64,000 nt of DNA from Silvibacterium dinghuense (GTDB taxonomy: Bacteria; Acidobacteriota; Terriglobia; Terriglobales; Acidobacteriaceae). Location of the stretch: the NCBI RefSeq assembly GCF_004123295.1, contig NZ_SDMK01000001.1, forward strand, positions 2,046,001 through 2,110,000, in the 5' to 3' direction. The notes below the pieces were generated by a model, which was not told the DNA's origin, did not search any database, and was given only the letters and a program-made list of their open reading frames with translations. Of this stretch, positions 26,767 through 35,211 are shown piece after piece (the first letter of the stretch is position 1; every line of letters begins with the position of its first letter). The position numbers were made by a program, and so were the translations under genes.

Positions 26767-29487
26767 ATGTCTTACGGCACACACGGATTCCGGCTACGGA
26801 TCAAGGCACTCTTCCATAAACGGCGTATGGATCGGGATATGGCTGAAGAGCTGGCCTTTCACCAGGCGATGATGCGCGAGAAAATGCTGCGCGAGGGCGC
26901 ATCCCCGGGCGAGGCTGAAACCGCGATGCGGCGTGACTTCGGCAGCGAGGCGCGCTGGCATGAGCGGCTCCGCGAGCTGTGGCAGTTCCGGAGCCTCGAG
27001 CAGCTCAAGCGCGATGTGGTCTTCTCGATGCGACTGCTGAAGAAGTCGCCTGTCTTTACCTCCGTGGCCGTTCTGACACTGGCACTCGGCATCGGCGCGA
27101 ACATGGCCATCTTCTCCATGATCAACGCGCTGCTCCTGCGTCCGCTGCCGGTACCGCACAGCGATGAGCTGGCGGTGATCCGCATCAATTACGGTCCGCA
27201 GATCCAATACAGCATGGCATCGCCATTCTTCCGCAGCCTAGAGCGGCGGCATGACGTCTTCTCGCAGGTCTTTGCCTTCAGTCGCTACCCGTTCAACGTG
27301 CGCATGCGTGGCGGCATCGAAGCGATGCCGGGCGAGATGGTGAGTGGGGATTATTTTTCCGGACTCCAAATCTGGCCGATCCTGGGCCGCACACTCACGC
27401 CGCAGGATGACCGGCCGGGCGCACCGGTACAGTCGCTGGTGCTGAGCTACGACACATGGAAGCATCGTTTCGACAGCAATCCCGCCGTACTGGGCCAGAC
27501 ACTCGAAGTCAGCAAGGTGATGTTCACCATTGTGGGCGTAATGCCGAAGGGTTTTTACGGCGCTGACCCGACAGAACGTCCGGACTTTTTCATTCCGCTG
27601 GCGACCGAGCCGCTGATCAATCCGGAAAACAGCATCACCAAGGCGGGCTACCACGGCTGGTGGCTTTCCGTGATGGGTCGCCGCCAGGCGGGTGTGACCC
27701 TGCCGCAGGCCAGCGCCGCACTGGCAACGGCAACCGAACCGATTCTGCGCGAGGGTGTACCGGACGCGAATTGGATCGCGCATTCGCTAAAGGATCATTT
27801 CCGCTTCGACGCGGAGGCGGGCGGACGCGGCTTTACGTATATGCGGCTGACATTCTCGAAGCCGCTTTACGTGGTCTTTGCGATGTGCGGCGGCATCCTG
27901 CTGCTGGCCTGTCTGAACCTGACCAGTCTGCTGCTGGCGCGGGGAGCTTCCCGGGAGCGGGAACTGGCGACGCGGCTGGCTCTGGGCGCAGCGCGGGCCA
28001 GGCTGGTGCAGCAGATGCTGCTCGAGAGTTTCATGTTGGGTGCGGCGGGCGCGGCAATCGGCCTTGTCTTTGCGCCACTGGTCAGTCAGTCGCTGTCTGC
28101 CGTTCTGTTAGCAAACAACTCCATCGCCGCCCCGCACCTCGATACGTCGCTCGATGTGCGGGTCTTCGGCTTCGCCGTGCTGTTAGTGGCGGTGTTAACC
28201 CTGCTAATCGGGTTACTGCCCGCACTAATGGCTACCGGCGGAAGCGTGAGCGAGCACCTGAAGGAAGGCCAGCATGCTTCGCGCAGCTATACGCGGCGCG
28301 CTTTGCTGCCGCGGCTGCTGATGGCCTCAGAAGTAGGACTTGCGCTCACCTTGCTGATCGGCGCAGGACTACTGGCGGCGAGCCTGACGCGCCTCTATCA
28401 CTCCGGGATCGGCTATGACCCGAAGGGACTGGAGCTGCTGAGCTTCTCCATGGAGACAGAAAAACTGCATGGCGACGCGCTGGCCGAGCGCTATCGCGAA
28501 ATCGGCGAAGGACTGGTACGGCAGCCGGGCGTGCGCAGTGTGAGCTTTGTGCTGATTACGCCATTCATGGGCATGAGCTGGGACGAGGGATTCACACCCG
28601 AAGGAGAGAAAACAGAGAAGGACATGTGGATGAACGTGGTATCGCCGGGGTATTTCTCGACCTCGGGCATCGCGATGCTGGCCGGGCATGATTTTTCGGC
28701 TGCGGATACGGCGTCATCCAGCCTGAAGATCGTGATCAACCATGCGGCGGCGAAGCTGCTTTTCCCGGATCGCAACCCGATCGGGCAGCACATGACCCGC
28801 AAAGACGCCCGCAGCAATAAGACGCTTTCGTATGAAGTCATCGCCGTGGTGGGAGATGCGAAGTACAGCGATGTGCACGTGCCCGCTCCGGCAACGGTGT
28901 ACCTGACGATTGCTCAGAACATCGATCCCTTCGTCTCCTATAACGCGGTGGTGCGAATGGCCGATGCGAAGGCGCAGGCGGGATCGTTGCTGGCCGCGGC
29001 CCGCGATGTGACACACCGTGTGGCCCCGGATATTCCTGCGCCTACATTGACCTCGCTGTACCAGGTGGTGGACAACGCACTGGCTACCGAACGGGTGATG
29101 GTGCTGCTGGCACTGTACTTTGCTGCAGTGGCACTGATGGTCACCGGCATCGGTCTCTATGGAACTCTGGCTTATGCCACGGCGCGGCGCACAAGCGAGA
29201 TCGGCATACGGATCGCGCTGGGCGCGCAACGGGAGCGGGTCGTGGCACTGGTCTTCCGCGAGAACGCAATCCTGGCGCTGAGTGGAGTCGTCGCAGGACT
29301 GGTGCTGGCGCTGTTCGCAGCACGAACGCTGACGCACCTGAATTTTCTCTTCGCAACCACCGCGCATGATCCGCTGGTACTCGCGCTGGCCGTGCTGGCG
29401 CTGGCGATCGTGGCCACAGCGGCATCCCTGGTGCCGGCCATGCGTGCCTCGCGGATCGATCCGATACGGGCGATTCGGTGTGAGTAG
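26767..29487 (+). CDS. ADOP-type ABC transporter permease (PadR-linked)
   Basis: 906 residues; RBS AAGGAGAT eight bases before ATG. An N-terminal cytoplasmic prefix domain (about 1-85: RRMDRDMAEELAFHQAMM, DFGSEARWHERLRE) precedes two MacB-PCD plus FtsX halves. First TM at about 100-120 ([18 protein letters not shown]), a mid cluster at about 360-520, and a final cluster at about 775-900 ending RASRIDPIRAIRCE. It has no ATPase partner. Its neighbour is a PadR regulator in the same operon, so its level is probably signal-responsive. Substrate unknown. Confidence 0.92.
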   Translation: MSYGTHGFRLRIKALFHKRRMDRDMAEELAFHQAMMREKMLREGASPGEAETAMRRDFGSEARWHERLRELWQFRSLEQLKRDVVFSMRLLKKSPVFTSVAVLTLALGIGANMAIFSMINALLLRPLPVPHSDELAVIRINYGPQIQYSMASPFFRSLERRHDVFSQVFAFSRYPFNVRMRGGIEAMPGEMVSGDYFSGLQIWPILGRTLTPQDDRPGAPVQSLVLSYDTWKHRFDSNPAVLGQTLEVSKVMFTIVGVMPKGFYGADPTERPDFFIPLATEPLINPENSITKAGYHGWWLSVMGRRQAGVTLPQASAALATATEPILREGVPDANWIAHSLKDHFRFDAEAGGRGFTYMRLTFSKPLYVVFAMCGGILLLACLNLTSLLLARGASRERELATRLALGAARARLVQQMLLESFMLGAAGAAIGLVFAPLVSQSLSAVLLANNSIAAPHLDTSLDVRVFGFAVLLVAVLTLLIGLLPALMATGGSVSEHLKEGQHASRSYTRRALLPRLLMASEVGLALTLLIGAGLLAASLTRLYHSGIGYDPKGLELLSFSMETEKLHGDALAERYREIGEGLVRQPGVRSVSFVLITPFMGMSWDEGFTPEGEKTEKDMWMNVVSPGYFSTSGIAMLAGHDFSAADTASSSLKIVINHAAAKLLFPDRNPIGQHMTRKDARSNKTLSYEVIAVVGDAKYSDVHVPAPATVYLTIAQNIDPFVSYNAVVRMADAKAQAGSLLAAARDVTHRVAPDIPAPTLTSLYQVVDNALATERVMVLLALYFAAVALMVTGIGLYGTLAYATARRTSEIGIRIALGAQRERVVALVFRENAILALSGVVAGLVLALFAARTLTHLNFLFATTAHDPLVLALAVLALAIVATAASLVPAMRASRIDPIRAIRCE

Positions 29488-29542
29488 GAAGCCGAAGCTT
29501 CGTCTCATCCATACAGCGATGCCGCCACATTTGAATCAGGCT

Positions 29543-29573
29543 GCTTGTATCAGGGCACGGCTTCAGCCGTGCC
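29543..29573 (+). repeat. Left REP arm
   Basis: 31-bp arm containing the hairpin GGCACGGCT/AGCCGTGCC. The transposase stop codon (29563-29565) lies inside it. Confidence 0.85.
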
Positions 29574-30069
29574 TTTCTGGCGTATGAAGAGCGGGCTTTA
29601 GCCCCTGCTTCTTGCGCGTCAGCGAGGTAAGAGTAAAGGGGAACATATCGGGCGAAGCAACAAGGCCTGCATGTACAGGGTTATAAGCGATGTAATCTCG
29701 ATGTTTCTCGAAACTTGTATTGTCATAGATTCGAACTTCTGAGAACCCGCGCTGCCAAACCTCTCCGGGATAACCGTGTTCTTTTCTGAGGCGATAGGAG
29801 AAGCCGCCTTTCACAAGCTGCATGGCGCGTTCGACACTCGAGGTCTCGTCCACGGTGAGCAGCAGGTGCACGTGATTGGGCATGACGACAAAGTCGTGGA
29901 GCACGAAATCTCTTCGTGTAACGCAGCGGCGAAGCACCTCCACGAAGAGCATCGCGTTGCGCTCCGCTTGAAGAAGCGCCTGTCCTCGATGTGTTTTTGT
30001 CGTGACGAAAAAGGTGCGACAGCTACAGGCCCTGTCTTGCGGATTCGCATTGTGGCCAGGCTTTGCCAT
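29563..30069 (-). CDS. REP-associated tyrosine transposase (RAYT, Y1/HUH family)
   Basis: 168 residues from ATG 30069. HUH motif is MPNHVHLLL; the catalytic Tyr is in DYIAYNPVHAGLV; ERAMQLVKGGFSYRLRKE and GEVWQRGFSE are typical of the family. RAYTs are single-copy, IS200/IS605-related nucleases that nick at REP hairpins and are thought to be domesticated. The last residues (LKPALHTPERHG) are translated from the left REP. The frame stays open upstream through the right REP (SGHGFSRAV), a translation often mis-annotated as protein in acidobacteria, so I set the start after it. Confidence 0.92.
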   Translation of the reverse strand: MAKPGHNANPQDRACSCRTFFVTTKTHRGQALLQAERNAMLFVEVLRRCVTRRDFVLHDFVVMPNHVHLLLTVDETSSVERAMQLVKGGFSYRLRKEHGYPGEVWQRGFSEVRIYDNTSFEKHRDYIAYNPVHAGLVASPDMFPFTLTSLTRKKQGLKPALHTPERHG

Positions 30070-30108
30070 GACAGGGGCTGAAGCCCCATCCTTCCGGAAG
30101 CGCGTAAC

Positions 30109-30139
30109 GGCACGGCTGAAGCCGTGCCCTGATACAAGC
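30109..30139 (-). repeat. Right REP arm
   Basis: Exact reverse complement of the left arm at 29543-29573, located upstream of the transposase start. Confidence 0.85.
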
Positions 30140-30194
30140 GCCCTGTTCTCCGGATTGCAAGGAAAAGTTCGATGCAGAGAAAACTTTGGTGACG

Positions 30195-30227
30195 AAAACG
30201 GCGGAGCCAGTGAGGCTCCGCCGTTTT
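30195..30227 (-). terminator. Rho-independent terminator of hisS
   Basis: AAAACGGCGGAGCC (30195-30208) and GGCTCCGCCGTTTT (30214-30227) make a perfect 14-bp stem with loop AGTGA, ending in a T run in either direction. It lies 24 bp past the hisS stop. Confidence 0.9.
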
Positions 30228-30250
30228 GCTTGTACGCGCTGTTCGCAGTC

Positions 30251-31516
30251 TTACCCAATCTCCGCGCGCGGCACCTTCGTCTGCTCTGCGGTGGCGAAAT
30301 CCTTCACCGTGAGAATGCCGGTGCTGGCTTCGTCTTCACCGAGGAGAATGATCTTCTTTGCCAGCTTGTTTGCCAGCTCGAAGGACTTCTTCAGGCGGAA
30401 GCTGCCATCGCCCAGCTCCACGCGCAGTCCCTTGCGGCGCAGCTCTTTTGCGAGCTCGAGCGCGGCAGGGTTCTGCGTGATCGACAGCGGAGCGATGTAA
30501 TAGTCGGCCAGCGTTGCAGTCTGTTCCTGCGCGGCCTGGAGCGTGAGGATCAGCCGATCTTCTCCGATGGCAAAGCCGATGCCCGGTGCCTTGGGGCCGC
30601 CGATATTTTCCGACAAGCCGTCATAGCGTCCGCCGCCGAGCAGGGCATTCTGCGCACCGAGACCGCCGTGCGTGAACTCAAACGTCGTGCGCGTGTAGTA
30701 GTCGAGGCCGCGGACCAGGCGCGGGTTCACGCGATAGGGCACGCCGCAGGCATCGAGCGCAGCGAGCACCTGCGCGAAGTGCGCCTTCGAATCCTCGTCG
30801 AGGTAGTCGGCGATCTTGGGCAGATTGTTGATGATCTCCTGGTCGTTGGGGTCCTTCGAGTCGAGCACGCGCAGGGGATTGGTCTCGGCGCGGCGCTGGT
30901 TGTCCTCGCACATCAGGTGCTTCACCGGCGCAAGCGCCTCGCGCAGCGCGGCGACATAGCGCGGGCGATCGGTGGCCGAGCCGACGGAGTTGATCTCGAG
31001 CGTCCAGCCCTCGATGCCGAGCTCGGTCAGGAAGGTCGCGAGCATCTCGAGGATTTCGGCGTCGCGCAGCGGCGACTCAGAGCCGGCGCTGACCGGGCCG
31101 ATGACCTCGGCGCCGATCTGCCAGAACTGGCGGTAGCGGCCCTTCTGCGGGCGCTCGCGGCGAAACTGCGGACCGATGTAGAAGAGCTTCTGCAGCAGGC
31201 CCGTGTCGCCGAGCTTGTGCTCGATGTAGGCACGGACTACGCCGGCGGTGTTCTCGGGCCGCAGGGTGAGCGACTGCTGCTTCTCGGACTGCGCGCGCGC
31301 ACGGTCCTCCCAGGTGTACATCTCCTTCGAGACGATGTCGGTCTCTTCGCCGACGCCGCGGGCGAAGAGGTTGGTGTCCTCAAAGACAGGCGTACGGATT
31401 TCGCCAAAGTTGTAGCGCGAGAAGACGCGGCGGGCGGTGGCTTCGACGTGGTTCCAGAGTTCGGTTTCGGGCGGCAGGAGATCGCGTGTGCCGCGCACGG
31501 CTTTCAATGTGCTCAT
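30251..31516 (-). CDS. hisS: Histidyl-tRNA synthetase
   Basis: 421 residues. Class II synthetase: motif 2 with the FYIGPQFRRERPQKGRYRQF-type segment (histidine and ATP site), the histidine-binding LVRGLDYYTRTTFEF segment (HisA motifs) and motif 3 GIGFAIGEDRLIL. The C-terminal anticodon-binding domain covers about residues 330-421. The opening LKAVRGTRDLLPPE is typical. It charges tRNA-His with histidine. Stands alone between its terminator and a dispersed repeat copy upstream. Confidence 0.97.
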   Translation of the reverse strand: MSTLKAVRGTRDLLPPETELWNHVEATARRVFSRYNFGEIRTPVFEDTNLFARGVGEETDIVSKEMYTWEDRARAQSEKQQSLTLRPENTAGVVRAYIEHKLGDTGLLQKLFYIGPQFRRERPQKGRYRQFWQIGAEVIGPVSAGSESPLRDAEILEMLATFLTELGIEGWTLEINSVGSATDRPRYVAALREALAPVKHLMCEDNQRRAETNPLRVLDSKDPNDQEIINNLPKIADYLDEDSKAHFAQVLAALDACGVPYRVNPRLVRGLDYYTRTTFEFTHGGLGAQNALLGGGRYDGLSENIGGPKAPGIGFAIGEDRLILTLQAAQEQTATLADYYIAPLSITQNPAALELAKELRRKGLRVELGDGSFRLKKSFELANKLAKKIILLGEDEASTGILTVKDFATAEQTKVPRAEIG

Positions 31517-31547
31517 CGATATAAGGCCTTATTTCCAGCCTACTACG

Positions 31548-31624
31548 CTGCTGCGCGTAAGGCGGGACTGGCCGTCCAGGCCTTTCGCCTTCGGCCTCTG
31601 CTTCCGTCGGTCGCGATCCTGGAC
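31548..31624 (-). repeat. Dispersed repeat family, copy B
   Basis: Reverse-orientation copy of the repeat at 1271-1358, with GGCCGAAGGCG and GACGGCCAGTCCC intact on the minus strand. It lies 50 bp before the small membrane-protein gene and faces copy C. Confidence 0.7.
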
Positions 31625-31673
31625 AACGCCGATCAGAGAGGAGCTGCGGTACTCTTACCGACAGGAGATTGCC

Positions 31674-31940
31674 ATGAACCAGATTCCGCCATATACGCCG
31701 ATCGTCGTGGCGCGCACCAAGAGCGTGGCGCTAAGCCTGGTGCTGACGTTCTTCCTGGGGCCGCTGGGCATGCTCTACAGCACCATCTTCGGCGCGATCG
31801 TGATGATCGTGCTGTCGATTCCCCTGTTCATCCTTACGCTCGGTCACGCCGGCTTTCTCATCTGGCCGGTGTCGATGATCTGGGGCGCATGGGCGACGCA
31901 TCGCTACAACCAGCGGCTGCTGAGCCGGGCTGGGTTCTAA
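31674..31940 (+). CDS. Small conserved membrane protein, two transmembrane segments
   Basis: 88 residues; AGGAG sits seven bases before ATG. Two hydrophobic hairpins: SVALSLVLTFFLGPLGMLYS with a following GAIVMIVLSIPLFILTLG, then HAGFLIWPVSMIWGAWAT, ending in a basic tail. Similar to a group of small bacterial membrane proteins that start with KSVA(L)xxLxxFFxGPLGMLYS and are of unknown function. It is the only gene between inverted repeat copies B and C, which may point to movement or past duplication of this unit. Confidence 0.75.
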   Translation: MNQIPPYTPIVVARTKSVALSLVLTFFLGPLGMLYSTIFGAIVMIVLSIPLFILTLGHAGFLIWPVSMIWGAWATHRYNQRLLSRAGF

Positions 31941-31953
31941 GACAGCGCGGAAC

Positions 31954-32010
31954 CCGGGATCGCGACCAACGGAAGCAGAGGCCGAAGGCGAATCGCCCTG
32001 CGCGCAGCAG
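31954..32010 (+). repeat. Dispersed repeat family, copy C
   Basis: Shorter copy of the repeat at 1271-1358 (the middle GACGGCCAGTCC segment is missing). It starts 13 bp after the small membrane gene and is inverted relative to copy B. Confidence 0.7.
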
Positions 32011-32058
32011 AAACTTCGTTTGGAATTCCGTCTGCATGTGTTCTGATGGGCCTCATCG

Positions 32059-33384
32059 ATGCCCATGCGCTCTGCCCCAATCCAATTTCTGGAACGCTAC
32101 TTTGAGTTTTCCCGCCTGGAGACGAACTGGCGGACAGAGTTCTTTGCCGGCCTGACGACCTTCGTCACCATGGCCTACATCATCCTGGTGAATCCGGCGA
32201 TTCTCGCCCAGGCGGGCATTCCACTGCCTGCAGTCACGGCGGCCACGTGCCTCTCTGCGGCCTTCGGATGCCTTCTGATGGGGATTGTGGCGCGGTATCC
32301 GATTGCGCTGGCACCGGGAATGGGGCTGAATGCCTACTTCACCTACACCGTGGTGATGAAGATGGGCGTGCCGTGGCAGACAGCGCTGGGCGCGGTGTTT
32401 CTTTCGGGCGTGGCCTTCCTGCTGCTGACAGCGGTCGGCATCCGGCAACTGATCCTGCGCAGTATTCCGAAAGAACTGTACGCAGCGGTCGCGGGCGGCA
32501 TCGGGCTGTTCATCGCCTTTATCGGGCTGCACAACTCGGGGATTATCACGGCGGCTCCGGCCACGCTGGTGACGCTGGGCAACGTGCGCGATCCGCAGAC
32601 GGCGCTGGCGCTGGCCGGCGTTCTCCTGATCGGAGTGCTGCAGGTATGGCGGGTGCGCGGAGCCATTTTGATCGGCGTGCTGGCGATCACGCTGGCGGCA
32701 ATACCCTTCCACCTGGTGCATTGGAAGGTCTCGTCGTACAAGTTTTCAGCGCTGACTTTGACGGCCTTTCGGCTGGATATCCACGCGGCGCTGCATGTGG
32801 GACTGCTGGAGATCATTTTCGTCTTCTTCTTCGTCGACCTCTTCGACAACCTCGGCACGCTGGTGGCGGTCGCGAAGAAGGCGGAGCTGATCGAACCCGA
32901 CGGCTCGATTCCGCGGCTGAACCGCATCCTCTTTGCCGACGCAACGGCGACCATCCTGGGGTCGCTGACCGGGACCTCCACCGTGACCAGCTACGTGGAG
33001 TCGAGCGCGGGCGTAGCAGCGGGTGGACGCAGCGGCATAACGGCCATCGTAACCGGGCTGCTTTTCCTGCTGGCGCTGGGAGCGGCTCCGCTGGTGGGCA
33101 TCGTACCGACGGCGGCAACGGCCCCGGCGCTGATCATCGTGGGCAGCCTGATGCTGACGACGGTGACCGAGATCGAGTGGACCAACCCGCTGTCATCGAT
33201 CCCGGCCTTCCTGACTCTGGTCATGATCCCGCTCAGCGCTTCGATCGCCAATGGGCTGGGCTTCGGAGTCATTGCCTACGCCTGCGTCCACCTGCTGAGC
33301 GGACGCTTCCGCAAGGAGGACTGGCTGCTGTACGTGCTGGCGGTGCTGTTCCTGGTGCGGTTTCTCTACGTGGCGAATGTATAG
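32059..33384 (+). CDS. NCS2 (AzgA-type) purine permease
   Basis: 441 residues with about 12-14 membrane segments. AzgA/PbuG-family signatures: EFFAGLTTFVTMAYIILVNP near the N-terminus, APGMGLNAYFTY, and the late TATILGSLTGTSTVTSYVES loop. These are proton symporters for guanine, hypoxanthine or adenine. No purine riboswitch was recognised upstream. The second Met (32065) is an alternative start. Purine-biosynthesis genes purEK are 27 kb away, so no operon link is seen. Confidence 0.92.
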   Translation: MPMRSAPIQFLERYFEFSRLETNWRTEFFAGLTTFVTMAYIILVNPAILAQAGIPLPAVTAATCLSAAFGCLLMGIVARYPIALAPGMGLNAYFTYTVVMKMGVPWQTALGAVFLSGVAFLLLTAVGIRQLILRSIPKELYAAVAGGIGLFIAFIGLHNSGIITAAPATLVTLGNVRDPQTALALAGVLLIGVLQVWRVRGAILIGVLAITLAAIPFHLVHWKVSSYKFSALTLTAFRLDIHAALHVGLLEIIFVFFFVDLFDNLGTLVAVAKKAELIEPDGSIPRLNRILFADATATILGSLTGTSTVTSYVESSAGVAAGGRSGITAIVTGLLFLLALGAAPLVGIVPTAATAPALIIVGSLMLTTVTEIEWTNPLSSIPAFLTLVMIPLSASIANGLGFGVIAYACVHLLSGRFRKEDWLLYVLAVLFLVRFLYVANV

Positions 33385-33635
33385 AGACTTCTCTACGCGG
33401 CAAGCGCAGAATTTTGGTTACTTCTGTGCAGAATCCAATGCTCGCTCACCCGCCATAGCTGGAGCGTGTCTCTCTGATATCAAATGGCTTCTTCCCTTTT
33501 TCGTATCGCTTCCCGGCATGCCACGAGAGAGGAATATCTCTATCCATGAAACTTAGGTAACATAAGCGCGTAAACCCGGGCAGGATTCTTACTACGACCG
33601 CGGGGAGCAGGTTCTTGGAGAGGAGCACCCTCACG

Positions 33636-34427
33636 GTGCGAATGAGAGGCAAGGCGAGGCAGGCCGCAAAGGGATTGGATTGGACAGCTGCAGGCTGGGT
33701 AATTCTGGCTGCATCCGGAGCACTCACGCTCACCGGATGTGAATCAGTCGCCTCCACCCAGCAGTCGACGCTGGTGCGGCTCATCGACGCCAGCTCGAAT
33801 GCGCTGGGCGTCGACCTGTACGCAAACGGCACCAAGATCGTGGCCAACCAGGGGTTTCCCACCTTCTCGAACTACGCGGATGTCTCCTCGGGAACCATCA
33901 GTCTGAAGGTCTATCCCACGGGCAAGACCACGCCGGTCGATGCCCAGGCGAGCGGGACACTGACTGCAGGCGGCCAGTACTCGCTGCTGCTCACGGATAG
34001 CGGCACGGGTGAAGCTACGACCCTGCTCACCGACCAGGCGACAGCTGCGCCCTCCGGCGACTTTGCACTGAGAATTGTGCAGGAAGCCAGTACCGTGGGC
34101 GCGGTGGATGTGTACCTGACCACGGCCAGCTCCATCACGGCCACCAGTTCTACTTCGACCAGTACCTCGACCACGAGCAGCCTCAGCGGACTGACGCCGA
34201 TTGTGAGCGACCTGGCAGCGGGCTCGACCATGTCCTACACCGACATTGCCGATGGCACCTACGAGATTGTGATTGTGCCCACCGGCACGACCGACGTGAC
34301 GACTACGACGGCTTATATCGACAGCTCGGTGACGTTCTCGAGCGGCTCGGTGCGGACGTTGCTCATTGCCAATTCTTCGACCAGCGCCTCGAATATGACG
34401 GCTGTGATGGGCGACGATTTGGACTGA
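33636..34427 (+). CDS. DUF4397 lipoprotein
   Basis: 263 residues from GTG 33636, with AGGAG ten bases upstream; a TTG at 33615 and an ATG at 33642 are alternatives. A lipobox LTGC in the N-terminal hydrophobic stretch (ILAASGALTLTGCESV) predicts a lipid-anchored protein. The DUF4397 beta-sandwich opens with TLVRLIDASSNALGVDLY and recurs in the second half (GAVDVYLTTASS). A long Ser/Thr-rich low-complexity stretch sits in between. The family resembles bacterial surface Ig-like domains; function is unknown. It has a terminator at 34572 after a 144-bp 3' stretch. Confidence 0.82.
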   Translation: MRMRGKARQAAKGLDWTAAGWVILAASGALTLTGCESVASTQQSTLVRLIDASSNALGVDLYANGTKIVANQGFPTFSNYADVSSGTISLKVYPTGKTTPVDAQASGTLTAGGQYSLLLTDSGTGEATTLLTDQATAAPSGDFALRIVQEASTVGAVDVYLTTASSITATSSTSTSTSTTSSLSGLTPIVSDLAAGSTMSYTDIADGTYEIVIVPTGTTDVTTTTAYIDSSVTFSSGSVRTLLIANSSTSASNMTAVMGDDLD

Positions 34428-34472
34428 TTTCTGCGTTGAACTGAGGCTGCTTCAATCCGCTTTCTGAAAAGC

Positions 34473-34517
34473 TGCACCAAAACTGGTGTAGCGTTTGTGT
34501 GCACTGAAAATGGTGCA
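34473..34517 (+). promoter_or_regulatory. Pair of NtrC-like dyads
   Basis: TGCACCAAAACTGGTGTA (34473-34490) and TGCACTGAAAATGGTGCA (34500-34517) share GCAC-N7-GGTG and an A-rich centre. They resemble NtrC sites (GCAC-N6-GGTGC) but the gap is one base longer. No sigma-54 promoter or gene is evident between here and the terminator at 34572. Confidence 0.3.
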
Positions 34518-34571
34518 ATCGGAAAGAAGCAGGTCCTTATCGCGGGGCAAATACAAAAATTTGGACTGTCA

Positions 34572-34605
34572 CACGGCCTCTTTTGGGAGGCCGTGCGATT
34601 TTTTT
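34572..34605 (+). terminator. Strong rho-independent terminator
   Basis: CACGGCCTC (34572-34580) pairs perfectly with GAGGCCGTG (34587-34595), followed by CGA and a seven-T run (34599-34605). It lies 145 bp after the DUF4397 gene on the same strand. Confidence 0.88.
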
Positions 34606-35211
34606 GGGGATTTTCGCCGCCTCCCTTACCCGCGAAGCGGGAAAGTTTTCCGCAGATTCCACTGGTACCTGTGAAAATGTTGGAAAAGCGGGTTTTTGTG
34701 GAAAGCGTGGATAGATGGAACGCGCATGGATTCTGGCGAAATGGGAGTTTTCCACGGAACCCACAGTTTTTTCCACGTATTTTTCAAAGCAGCCTGTGTG
34801 GAAGAAGGAAAACCGGGGAGGGGTGAGAGGGGATTTCGACCAGTCTTCCCGATTTTGCGAATTTTCCAGACGTGTTTTGGAAAACCGGTACAAAACGCAT
34901 CTGCTGGAAAAATTGCGCTTTAGGCTTTATTTCCACTTTTCCTCGCCAAACGGTTACTACGGCGGGAGAGATATCCCTAAAAACTCGTAATACCCGTAGC
35001 CGTTCGCAGCTTCCCGGCCAGGGAGCGAAAACCGGCGTTCAGGCAGTGCGAAAAAGCGCCCGTATTTCCTGAATAGAACGGAGTTTTCCAGAGGGTGATA
35101 CAAAGAGGTTTGTTACTAGAATGAAGCCGTGACCAGAGCCAACGGTAGAAGCCGCTTCGGAGGCGAACCCCGGGTGGTGTAGAGTGGGCGCAATCGCAGA
35201 GGGGGTTTCGT
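34606..35211. other. Long non-coding region before dnaN; candidate replication origin
   Basis: About 600 bp without a convincing gene, visibly AT-richer than its surroundings. It contains two TTTTCCACG (34748-34756, 34769-34777), CTTTCCACA (34697-34705, minus strand), CTATCCACG (34706-34714, minus strand) and further TTTTCC-type motifs (34863, 34929, 35083). These resemble DnaA boxes (TTATCCACA) with one or two mismatches. Adjacent dnaN supports an origin. No dnaA is in the window. Confidence 0.35.

Larger units (their letters stand above)
29543..30139. mobile_element. REP/RAYT unit (REPtron) with perfect 31-bp inverted ends
   Basis: A 597-bp unit: a 31-bp arm at 29543-29573 recurs as its exact reverse complement at 30109-30139, and each arm itself contains the dyad GGCACGGCT..AGCCGTGCC. 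A second, shorter dyad is inside at each end (GGGCTTTAGCCC near 29593 and GGGGCTGAAGCCCC near 30074). The transposase gene fills the space between. This is the usual arrangement of a RAYT with its REP substrates. Confidence 0.85.

Noticed and set aside
30002-32155. Long plus-strand open frame running across the RAYT region, hisS and the small membrane gene
   Set aside because: Spans several features on the opposite strand, including a terminator and two repeats; no domain in the translation.
34473-34517. Treating the dyads as genuine NtrC enhancer sites
   Set aside because: Half-site spacing is N7 rather than N6, the centres are 27 bp apart, and no sigma-54 promoter follows.
34497-34826. Short open frames in the region before dnaN
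   Set aside because: Phe/Lys-rich translations without RBS, overlapping a terminator and each other; the region looks non-coding.
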